A stretch of 64,000 bases of DNA, taken from the NCBI GenBank assembly GCA_020882975.1, contig JAHRFD010000013.1:1-64000 (forward strand), in the 5' to 3' direction. The stretch is from Microcoleus sp. EPA2 (lineage in GTDB: Bacteria > Cyanobacteriota > Cyanobacteriia > Cyanobacteriales > Microcoleaceae). Of the stretch, positions 31,683 to 39,889 are shown piece after piece (positions within the stretch are counted from its first letter, which is position 1; the number at the start of each line of letters is the position of its first letter). Under the pieces are notes generated by a model that was not told where the DNA came from, did not search any database, and saw only the letters and a list, made by a program, of their open reading frames with translations. Position numbers and translations under genes: made by a program.

Positions 31683-32660
31683 TTATTTGTTAGTTGTTCC
31701 GACTTTTAAGACATCCAATTGCGGTGGCACAAATTCTCGTACTAATTGGCAGAAATGGGCGATGGGCGGAATTTGCATTCGATCCTGAGTTGTCACCAAA
31801 ACGACTTCGCGAGTCCAAATCGGATCTGCCGCCGCAGTGCCGATGGCAGAAACCTTAGAATTTGGTCTCTGGTTTTCGATCGGGCGAATTGCTAAGGTGC
31901 GATCGGCGCGGGCTTCCAACAAAGCCGAATGTGGCAGCATAGCAATCAATTCTCCCTGTCGCACTACACCTCGAAAAGCATCGAGAGTATTCAACTCCAA
32001 AACAGCTTGCAGTTTAGCACCCATGCGTCCAAATTCGTCTTGCACCATCCGCTGCATTCCGTAGCCATCCTTAAACACGACTTGCGGGTAACAAATCAAT
32101 TCAGCAATTGGGACTCGATCGTATTTAGCTAGGGGATGACTCGCAGCCATCAATACCTCGATCGGCTCATTGTAAAGCACCTCAACCAACATTTCGGCAC
32201 CTTGAGTAAAATAGCGATTGTTCATCACCACCGCTACATCCACCAAACCGTCTTTGAGGACTTTCAGAGCTCGATCGCTCCCCAGGGCTGTTACCCGCAA
32301 CTGTACCTCTGGATAATCCCGGCAAAATTTTTGGAGTACAGGTGGTAAATAAGCAGCACACACGGAGTGAATAGCAGCTACGCAAAGTTCGGGCTGCTTA
32401 CCCGCGAGCAAGTCTCCCAATTCCTGACTGGCATTTTGCCATGTCTGACAGATTTTGCGAGCATGAGGTAACAGGCGTTCCCCAGCTAAAGTTAGCTTGG
32501 CATGGGCCATGCGATGAAACAGAGATAGGCCGAGTTCAGCTTCTAGTCCCTGCACTTGGCGGCTAATAGTCGATTGAGTCACGCCACATTTCCCTGCTGC
32601 TTGCTGAAAGCTTCCGGTTTCGGCAACGGAAAGAAATGCTTGAATCTGCTCTAAACGCAT
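31683..32660 (-). CDS. ntcB: LysR-type nitrate regulator NtcB
   Basis: This 325-residue LysR-family activator begins MRLEQIQAFLSVAETGSFQQAA, with a helix-turn-helix at about residues 18-40 (CGVTQSTISRQVQGLE) and the usual effector domain after about residue 90. I recognise it as the NtcB type, which activates nitrite/nitrate genes in cyanobacteria. The identification is supported by the cnaT gene in the same operon, by mobA downstream, and by a perfect NtcA-activated promoter upstream. The nitrate and nitrite reductase genes themselves are not in the window. Confidence 0.88.
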   Translation of the reverse strand: MRLEQIQAFLSVAETGSFQQAAGKCGVTQSTISRQVQGLEAELGLSLFHRMAHAKLTLAGERLLPHARKICQTWQNASQELGDLLAGKQPELCVAAIHSVCAAYLPPVLQKFCRDYPEVQLRVTALGSDRALKVLKDGLVDVAVVMNNRYFTQGAEMLVEVLYNEPIEVLMAASHPLAKYDRVPIAELICYPQVVFKDGYGMQRMVQDEFGRMGAKLQAVLELNTLDAFRGVVRQGELIAMLPHSALLEARADRTLAIRPIENQRPNSKVSAIGTAAADPIWTREVVLVTTQDRMQIPPIAHFCQLVREFVPPQLDVLKVGTTNK

Positions 32661-32727
32661 GGATGTTTAAGTCGAGTTGACATTTGGCGCGATCTTCATC
32701 AGTATTAGTGACTGAAGAATAACAGTG

Positions 32728-32769
32728 ACATTAACCGATTTGCTCGCCAAGTTTAGTAGACTTTGATAC
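32728..32769 (-). promoter_or_regulatory. NtcA-activated class II promoter of ntcB
   Basis: Read on the minus strand, the region has GTATCAAAGTCTAC (GTA-N8-TAC, 32769-32756), exactly 22 bases, then TAATGT (TAN3T, 32733-32728). This is the canonical arrangement of NtcA-dependent promoters in cyanobacteria. The start codon of ntcB lies about 68 bases downstream of the -10 element. Nitrogen starvation, sensed by NtcA through 2-oxoglutarate, should therefore switch on ntcB-cnaT. Confidence 0.9.
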
Positions 32770-32841
32770 AGCTACAGATTCGTTTTGATTTATGGGCGAT
32801 CGAGCTCGACAACATCGACTATTCCCCATCGCCGTGACTTA

Positions 32842-35100
32842 TTAGTTAAAGATATCCTCATCTCCCCATCTTTCCATCTCCCCAGGCGATCGCAAAATTT
32901 TGTGATTGAAATTAGCATTCTGCCCTTGAGCGTAAGATTCATTGGTAAAATAGTAATGGCTGTGAGGTTCATTTTTAGGAATTACTCCATTCACCACTAA
33001 ACCCAGAACCTGTTGACTGGATTTCTTCAAAAGCTCTTTCGCAAAAGCCACAGTACCAGAATGAAGAATTCCAGGCCTGACTACCAATAAAATCCCATCA
33101 GCTTTATTCCCCAAAATCAGAGCATCAGCAGCAACATTCAAAGCAGGAGCATCAATAATCACTGCATCATAACTAGCCGCAAATTGCTTAATTAACGAAG
33201 CGATCCGCTGGGAGTCCAAGAGAGCCATGGGATTAGGCGGAATCACCCCGCAAGGGAGCACATCTAAATTCTCCATAACTTGTGCGATCGCACTTTTCAA
33301 TTCAGCTTGTCCCACGATCGCATTGCTCAAGCCTACTTGATTGGGGAGTTCCCAAATCCGGTGCTGAACAGGAAAGTGCATATCCGCATCTACCAGCAAA
33401 ACTTTCCGTCCCAATTGAGCTATAGCCACAGCCAAATTAGCTGATACAGTAGACTTACCCTCTTGCGGTAGCGAACTACTGACGACAATCACTTTCAGCT
33501 CTTTATCAGAACTCAGAAACCTGAGATTTGCCTGAAGCATTCGGTAAGCAGCACTGCTGGAAGTATGAGCAATATCTCTCACCACAATCTGTTGAGGAGA
33601 TGGCTCTAAATCCTGGGAAGTTGATTTAACCCGCTTGGAATTGCGCCTCGTATTTTTTTCAGGCTTTTTATGGAAAGGAATCACTCCCAACAAAGTAAAC
33701 CCAAACAACTCCCTCGCCTCTTCAATAGTTTTGACAGACTTATCTTGAGATTCTAAAAGCAGCGCCGCAGCGATCGCCAGCAGAGTTCCCAACAAAGTAC
33801 CCGACACCAACAATAAAGACTTGCGAGAGCGCACTGGTTCTTCAGGAACACTCGGCTTTTGAATAATGCGAGCATTCCCGACTTGCTGATTTTCCGTAAT
33901 CCGAATTTGCTGGAGCTTTTTCTGCAATTCTTCATAATCAGCCTCGGCTTCTTGGAGTTTTCTTTCTAGTTCCCGCTTTTGTTTCTCTAGCGCCGGCAAA
34001 ACTTTTACCCGCTGCTTGTAAGCTGCTAAAGCATTTGAGAGAATAGTAACGCGATCGGCCAAACCCTGGCGTTCTACATCGACACTGATAAATTCTTGAA
34101 TCAACTTTGGTTTTACTTCTCCTATCTGTAAGCTTTGATTTTCCAAGGGCTGTTGACCGCCTAAAACTTGTTTAATTTGTTCATCTAGTAAAGCTTTCAT
34201 CGTAGCTTTTTTAGTTACCAACCTAGTTATTACAGGCGAAGTATCCAGGTAGCGATTTTGCTCAACCGCTAACTGACGCTCTATTTGTTTGTATTCTTTC
34301 AGAGCTTCCTGCACAGTGCTCGATTGGCTGAGGGTACTGGTAGCCAATGCTTGTTGGGGAGTCATTTGTAATTGGTTTTCAAATGCTTTTGACTTAGCAC
34401 TTGCCTTGATAAAATCCGATTTAGCTTGGTCTATTTGACTTTCTAGTCCCGCCATAACCGCTACTGCTGACTTAGCTTCTTCTTCCAGATTTACAACTTT
34501 ATTATCTTCTTTGAATTTGCTCAATTCGGCCGCGGCTTTGCGCATCGCTTTGTCGGAGTTAGGCAGTTTCTTTTCGATAAACTGTCGCACTGATACAGCT
34601 TCTAGACGATTTACTTTTTGATTGTTGTCTATATAAAAATTCATCATTGTCTTTACAACATCTGCTGCTATTTGGGGATTTTTATCTTTGTATGACACGG
34701 TTAGGATGTCCGCTCCCCTAATAGTAGCTACTGTCAAATTCTTCAAAAAATATTTGACTTTAAGATGATGATTTTTTTCATCTTGTAATTGAAGCTTGTT
34801 GATAGTTTTTTCGACAATTTCTACAGAACGAATCAGTTCAATTTCAGTGGTCAGAGGATTACTTTGCTCAGCAGCAGGAGTCAACTGTCCGATTTCCTTT
34901 CCCAATTCTGTCAATGCCGAGCCCGGAGTTGTTTTCTTAAATAATAACTTTCCTTCTGCTTCATAAACTGGTTTTTCCTTAAGAGTGGTGTAGCTAGCGA
35001 GTGCAACCACTGAGGCAAATACAGCTAGGGCTGGCAGCCATCGACGCTTCAAAATCTGCCAGTATTCCTGAAATCCCAGACCATTTTCACTTGATTCCAT
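32842..35100 (-). CDS. Wzc-type polysaccharide co-polymerase / tyrosine autokinase
   Basis: This 752-residue inner-membrane protein controls chain length and export of the polysaccharide. The ATG at 35100 has GGAGAG four bases upstream. The N-terminal Wzz domain (first transmembrane segment around residues 24-44, second around 435-460) brackets a long coiled coil (residues about 200-420). The C-terminal BY-kinase domain has Walker A with K549 (LPQEGKST), Walker A' D571-A-D573, and Walker B VIIDAPA. The C-terminal tail has only a few tyrosines (HYYFTNESY). The gene is divergent from the biosynthetic operon, from which it is separated by 430 bases. Confidence 0.93.
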   Translation of the reverse strand: MESSENGLGFQEYWQILKRRWLPALAVFASVVALASYTTLKEKPVYEAEGKLLFKKTTPGSALTELGKEIGQLTPAAEQSNPLTTEIELIRSVEIVEKTINKLQLQDEKNHHLKVKYFLKNLTVATIRGADILTVSYKDKNPQIAADVVKTMMNFYIDNNQKVNRLEAVSVRQFIEKKLPNSDKAMRKAAAELSKFKEDNKVVNLEEEAKSAVAVMAGLESQIDQAKSDFIKASAKSKAFENQLQMTPQQALATSTLSQSSTVQEALKEYKQIERQLAVEQNRYLDTSPVITRLVTKKATMKALLDEQIKQVLGGQQPLENQSLQIGEVKPKLIQEFISVDVERQGLADRVTILSNALAAYKQRVKVLPALEKQKRELERKLQEAEADYEELQKKLQQIRITENQQVGNARIIQKPSVPEEPVRSRKSLLLVSGTLLGTLLAIAAALLLESQDKSVKTIEEARELFGFTLLGVIPFHKKPEKNTRRNSKRVKSTSQDLEPSPQQIVVRDIAHTSSSAAYRMLQANLRFLSSDKELKVIVVSSSLPQEGKSTVSANLAVAIAQLGRKVLLVDADMHFPVQHRIWELPNQVGLSNAIVGQAELKSAIAQVMENLDVLPCGVIPPNPMALLDSQRIASLIKQFAASYDAVIIDAPALNVAADALILGNKADGILLVVRPGILHSGTVAFAKELLKKSSQQVLGLVVNGVIPKNEPHSHYYFTNESYAQGQNANFNHKILRSPGEMERWGDEDIFN

Positions 35101-35531
35101 AAATCTCTCCAAAAAATATATTTTGGGTAAATACTCACAATCTAGGGGTTTTAAATTGATGATTTAAGATTTCCATTTTATCACTTAATTTCCCCATTTT
35201 CATTGTTTTAATAAATATGTTACTTCCACTCAAAGCCCTACTTAAGTATATATTTTTGTTAAGACAAAAGTAAAGAATTATGAATTTTTGAGCTAGAGAA
35301 GCCGTAGTAGGAGAATATAGACTCAATATCAAATCGAATTTAAAAAAATAAATCCCTTACAAAGCAATTAGGAGTTGTAACAAATGCTTTGCCAGCTCCC
35401 CTTAATGCTATCACAGAAGTGGATTCGGATTTAAGTGCGGAAATTTTTCATCACTAAGGCAAATATAAAATAAAAACAGAAATTCGATGAAGATATCTAG
35501 TTTGAGCAAACTTGTTTTCTCATAGCGTCTT
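35101..35531. promoter_or_regulatory. Divergent promoter region of the polysaccharide locus
   Basis: 430 AT-rich bases between wzc (minus) and the dehydratase-EAL gene (plus). It must hold both promoters. I saw no riboswitch fold, no NtcA box and no conserved operator that I can name. No plausible small gene was found. Confidence 0.55.
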
Positions 35532-38312
35532 ATGAATAGCATAGTCAAGAAAATCAGCAAAGTGTTGTTGGGATTAAGAACCCGTCATTTTTTACTTGTC
35601 GATGCCATTTGTTTTGGCATCGCACCGTTATTAGCCCTGGCAATTCGTTTAGATGATACGACTCTGGCTCCCTATCTAAACAGTTTAGCGGTAGTTACAG
35701 TATTATTTGTATTAGTCAAACTAGCAGTTTTTTATGTTGGTGGCTTATACAATCGTTACTGGCAGTATGCTGGTCTCGAAGAAATGACACAAATAGCGAT
35801 GCTGATAGGTATATCCCTAGCAGTGGAAGTTATATTGTTCCACCAACTCTACCAGCTAAATAATTCGGCGATCGCCATTCTGCCACGATCGCTGCCACTG
35901 GTAGACACCATGATCGGCTTTTTGTTAGTGGCGGCAGTTCGTTTCAGCATTCCCACCCTGGAAAGATGGGACCAAAAACCGTGGAAAGTTCAACAACGCG
36001 ATCGCATCCTAATAGTTGGTGCCGGTAGTGCAGGCACATCTCTGGTGCAAACGATGCAAAGGAGCCCAGAGTTAGGACTAGATCCAATCGCTTTCGTTGA
36101 CGATGACCCTAAAAAAATCACTAAGAAGATTCGCAAACTGACTGTACTCGGCAATCGTTATAACATTCCCGAAGTAGTTCAATCTCTAAATATCAGCAAA
36201 GTCATGATTGCCATCCCCTCAGCTCCGGGACAAGAGATTAGGCAAATCGTTCAAATTTGCCAGTCAATTGGAGTTCCAACCAGCACTCTCCCCGGCTTGA
36301 ATGAGATCCTCAACGGTCGAGTCAGTATAGGGAACCTCAGAGAAGTCCAAATTGAAGACTTACTCCGCCGCGCTCCCATCCAAACCGATACCCAAAAAGT
36401 CTTGGGATTGATTGGAGGCAAAAAGGTTCTAATTACTGGTGGAGGTGGCTCCATCGGTAGCGAACTGTGTCGGCAAATATTAAAGTGTACTCCCGCCGAA
36501 ATCATCATCCTGGGACACGGAGAAAATTCTGTATTCAACATTCAACAAGAACTAACCAAAGTTCTGTCAGAACTCAAAAAGACTAGCAAAACTGCAACAG
36601 ATATTACTCGCATTACAGCTTGCATCGCCGACATTCGCTTGCTCGATCGCTTAGAGTACGTTTTTGAAAAAGTCCGACCAGACATGGTTTTTCATACGGC
36701 CGCTCACAAGCACGTACCCATGATGGAATTAAATCCGCCGGAAGCCATTACTAACAATGTGCGGGGGACGAAAAATCTGTTAGATATGGCCTTGAAATAT
36801 AATGTGCAAAACTTGGTGATGATTTCCACCGACAAAGCGGTGAATCCAACTAGCATTATGGGAGTTAGCAAAAGAGTTGCCGAAATGCTGGTGTTGCAAG
36901 CAGCCAAAAAAAGCAAAAACCCGTTTGTAGTGGTTCGTTTCGGTAATGTTCTGGGCAGTCGTGGTAGTGTCGTACCAACTTTCAAGCGACAAATTGCTGA
37001 GGGTGGGCCGATTACCATTACCCATCCAGATATCTGTCGCTACTTCATGACAATTCCCGAAGCAGTTCAACTGGTTTTGCAGGCCGCAGTCATCGGTGGT
37101 GGTGGGGAAGTTTTCATGCTGGAGATGGGTGAAGCAGTCAGAATTGTTGATTTGGCAAATGATTTGATTCGACTCTCAGGATATGAAGTCGGCAAAGACA
37201 TTGAAATCGCGTTCACGGGGCTCAGGCCGGGAGAAAAATTGTTTGAAGAGCTATTTATTCCTGGTGAGCAATATAACAAAACTCAACACGCAAAAATTCT
37301 CAGTTTGGGTAATGCCAGCCGCCTAGTGAAAGATAATATCGATCGGGAAATCGAAGCTCTTTGTCAAGCAGGCGATCGCAATGATACCAATTTAATTGTC
37401 TCGCTCCTACAGCAGTTAGTTCCTGAATACGTACCAGGATATTCCCCAGCCAATTTACACGAAACTACAGCCCTAGAAAAAACTGAACCGGTCAAGATTA
37501 GCAGTGCAGCATCTGTGCAGTTAGAAAATGACTTGTGCGTGGCTCTTGCTAATGAAGAGTTTCGGATTCATTATCAGCCGATAGTCTGCCTGGAAACTGA
37601 TAAGATTAGTAGTTTTGAAGCGCTGTTGCGCTGGCAGCACCCGCATCGAGGTTTGCTGTGGCCAGACGAATTCCTCACAGCCGCAGAACAAACAGGCTTG
37701 ATTGTTCCGATTGGCGAGTGGGTACTGTGGCAAGCTTGCACCCAGATACAGATTTGGCAGTCGCAATTTGGTTTTGACACTCCTTTAACAGTCAGTGTCA
37801 ATCTGACTAGCAAACAGTTTTTTCACCCTGACTTAATCCCGACTATCTGCAAAATATTGAAGGAAACCAATCTTGATGCTTCTAGTTTGAGATTAGAAAT
37901 TCCCGAAGATGTTGTCACCCAAAATTCTGAGTTGGCTGGGTCTGTTTTAGTTCAAATTAAAACTTTAGGCGTGCAAGTACAAATCGATCACTGTGGTTTG
38001 AGTGATGTATCGTTAACTCAGCTCTACCAATTGACGCGGCTTAAGTATGGAAAATTCGACAGTTTGAAGCTAGATTGCTCTTTAGTAAGTGGTCTGGATG
38101 CTAGCCACCCAAACTTAGAAATTCTTCACAAAATTATTGCCATAACTCAGGAGTTGGGTATGGGGATGATTGCCACAGGAGTAGAAACGAGATGGCAAAT
38201 CGCTCAGCTAAAAGAGCTGAAGTGCGTCTACGGACAGGGATACTTTTTCTCGAAGCCTGTAGAATGCGCTGCGGCAGGTAAACTGATGGGGGCTAAAGTT
38301 AATCAAAATTAA
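35532..38312 (+). CDS. Membrane nucleotide-sugar 4,6-dehydratase fused to a degenerate EAL domain
   Basis: Residues 1-650 form a FlaA1/CapD/WbpM-type 4,6-dehydratase: four N-terminal transmembrane segments (about 20-140), a first Rossmann fold (GAGSAG, 163-168), and a catalytic short-chain dehydrogenase domain (TGGGGSIG, 302-309) with S432 in STDKA and M443-GVS-K447, the Ser-Met-Lys triad of the PglF/WbpM branch acting on UDP-GlcNAc-type substrates. Residues about 660-920 form an EAL domain. E696 (EALLR), the SVNL asparagine, LEIPE, K846 (LKLD) and GVE885T are kept, but the second aspartate of the metal pair is H820 (IDHCGLSD), and the loop-6 DDFGTG motif and AEG are lost (T882). A c-di-GMP-binding, non-hydrolytic regulator domain is the best inference. 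It heads the locus. Confidence 0.95.
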   Translation: MNSIVKKISKVLLGLRTRHFLLVDAICFGIAPLLALAIRLDDTTLAPYLNSLAVVTVLFVLVKLAVFYVGGLYNRYWQYAGLEEMTQIAMLIGISLAVEVILFHQLYQLNNSAIAILPRSLPLVDTMIGFLLVAAVRFSIPTLERWDQKPWKVQQRDRILIVGAGSAGTSLVQTMQRSPELGLDPIAFVDDDPKKITKKIRKLTVLGNRYNIPEVVQSLNISKVMIAIPSAPGQEIRQIVQICQSIGVPTSTLPGLNEILNGRVSIGNLREVQIEDLLRRAPIQTDTQKVLGLIGGKKVLITGGGGSIGSELCRQILKCTPAEIIILGHGENSVFNIQQELTKVLSELKKTSKTATDITRITACIADIRLLDRLEYVFEKVRPDMVFHTAAHKHVPMMELNPPEAITNNVRGTKNLLDMALKYNVQNLVMISTDKAVNPTSIMGVSKRVAEMLVLQAAKKSKNPFVVVRFGNVLGSRGSVVPTFKRQIAEGGPITITHPDICRYFMTIPEAVQLVLQAAVIGGGGEVFMLEMGEAVRIVDLANDLIRLSGYEVGKDIEIAFTGLRPGEKLFEELFIPGEQYNKTQHAKILSLGNASRLVKDNIDREIEALCQAGDRNDTNLIVSLLQQLVPEYVPGYSPANLHETTALEKTEPVKISSAASVQLENDLCVALANEEFRIHYQPIVCLETDKISSFEALLRWQHPHRGLLWPDEFLTAAEQTGLIVPIGEWVLWQACTQIQIWQSQFGFDTPLTVSVNLTSKQFFHPDLIPTICKILKETNLDASSLRLEIPEDVVTQNSELAGSVLVQIKTLGVQVQIDHCGLSDVSLTQLYQLTRLKYGKFDSLKLDCSLVSGLDASHPNLEILHKIIAITQELGMGMIATGVETRWQIAQLKELKCVYGQGYFFSKPVECAAAGKLMGAKVNQN

Positions 38313-38391
38313 TTGGGCATTGGTGAATAAAATTGCCAGGACAATACAAGATTTGGAATTAACCAATTAGCCAGCCGGAAATTAGCTACTA

Positions 38392-39801
38392 ATGCAACAG
38401 TTGAAACCACTAACTTTACGCCGAAATTTTTCCTGGACTTTCACTGGAAACCTCGTTTATGCGGCTTCTCAGTGGGGGATTTTGGTGGTGCTTGCTAAAT
38501 TCGGCAGTCCTGAAATGGTGGGTCAATTTACCTTGGGTTTGGCGGTGACAGCACCTGTGATGATGTTTACTAATCTCCAACTGCGAAGTATCCAAGTGAC
38601 TGATGCCAAAGGCGAGTATGTTTTTGCTGACTATTTAGGTCTGAGGTTAATTGGCACTGGTTTAGCCCTGTTGATAATTGCGGGAATTACGCTGAAAGCT
38701 GGGTATAGCTGGGAGACATCGTTAGTGATTTTAGACATAGGATTAGCTAAGGCCTTCGAGTCTATCAGCGATATATTTTACGGACTGATTCAGCAGCACG
38801 AACGGATGGATAAAATTGCGATCGCCCTGATGATTAAAGGCCCTTTATCCCTGTTACTTTTAGGCCTCGGAGTTTCCCTAACTGGGAGTGTGGTAGGGGG
38901 ATCTGTGGGGTTAGCAATTGCCTGGGCGGTGGTGCTAATTGTGTGCGACATTCGCAATGGTAGATTAATCGTGAAGAGTTCTCAAAAAGCACAACGGGAG
39001 AATCTTGTAGAGACGCGAGCGATCGCAACTCAAGTCGAAGAACCTGCTGAGTCAACCGAAAATCCTACCCATTTACCTTTCCTAACCCCTGCTTCGCAAG
39101 GGGGGGAGAAAAGCAAACATCAGTTACTCCCCCGTTGGCATTTGAAAACCTTGAGAAAGTTAATATGGCTTGCCTTGCCTTTAGGTTTTGTGATGATGTT
39201 GATTTCCTTTAATACTAATATTCCTCGATACTTGATCGAACAGTATTTAGGAGAACGACAACTTGGTATTTTTGGTGCAATATCTTACCTAATGGTGGTT
39301 GGAGGTATGGTAGTGAGTGCCTTGGCGGAGTCGGCTAGTCCACGGCTGGCGAAGTATTATGCAGCAGGAAATAGCATCGCTTTTCGGACACTTATGTTCA
39401 AGTTGGTAGGGGTTGGTGCTGCGATCGGAGGGGCGGGTGTTTTAGTTGCTGTTGTTGCTGGTCAGGAAATATTGACTATTCTGTATCGACCTGAATATGG
39501 TCAACAGGCAGATTTGTTTGTCTGGCTGATGGTGGCGGCGGGAATAGGTTATGTGTCTTCGTTTTTGGGTTACGGGATTACGGCTGCTAGATACTTCCGT
39601 ATTCAAATGCCTTTGTTTGCTGTGGTGACGGGGAGTTCTGCGATCGCTTGTTTATGGTTAATTCCAAGTATGGGAGTGCAAGGGGCGGCGATCGCGCTGA
39701 TCGTTGGGGCGATCGTTCAAGCAGTTTTTAGTTTAGGGGCGATATATCACGCACTATACAAGATTCACCCACCAGTCAAAACCGAAAAACTAGATGAGTA
39801 A
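38392..39801 (+). CDS. Polysaccharide repeat-unit flippase (Wzx type)
   Basis: This 469-residue multi-pass membrane protein of the polysaccharide-transporter/MATE-like superfamily has about 12-14 hydrophobic segments (for example WGILVVLAKFG, LALLIIAGITLK, VLVAVVAGQEILTILYRPEYG). It is predicted to flip lipid-linked oligosaccharide across the inner membrane. A hydrophilic loop at residues about 195-250 separates the two halves. Within it, HLPFLTPASQGGEKSK is encoded by a hairpin-type repeat (39066-39113) similar to the element in the DUF255 gene. It is the second gene of the biosynthetic operon, 79 bases after the dehydratase. Confidence 0.9.
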   Translation: MQQLKPLTLRRNFSWTFTGNLVYAASQWGILVVLAKFGSPEMVGQFTLGLAVTAPVMMFTNLQLRSIQVTDAKGEYVFADYLGLRLIGTGLALLIIAGITLKAGYSWETSLVILDIGLAKAFESISDIFYGLIQQHERMDKIAIALMIKGPLSLLLLGLGVSLTGSVVGGSVGLAIAWAVVLIVCDIRNGRLIVKSSQKAQRENLVETRAIATQVEEPAESTENPTHLPFLTPASQGGEKSKHQLLPRWHLKTLRKLIWLALPLGFVMMLISFNTNIPRYLIEQYLGERQLGIFGAISYLMVVGGMVVSALAESASPRLAKYYAAGNSIAFRTLMFKLVGVGAAIGGAGVLVAVVAGQEILTILYRPEYGQQADLFVWLMVAAGIGYVSSFLGYGITAARYFRIQMPLFAVVTGSSAIACLWLIPSMGVQGAAIALIVGAIVQAVFSLGAIYHALYKIHPPVKTEKLDE

Positions 39802-39889
39802 TTAATATATGCTGTACTCAAGAATTCTAATATTGAGCATCAGAATTATCAAATTAAATACGATCAAATTAATCTCATATTTGTTCAAT

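Noticed and set aside
35532-38312. Two separate genes (dehydratase and EAL protein)
   Set aside because: The frame is continuous, with no stop, ribosome site or start at the junction near residue 650.
38392-39801. MATE drug exporter
   Set aside because: Topology and context between polysaccharide genes favour a Wzx-type flippase.
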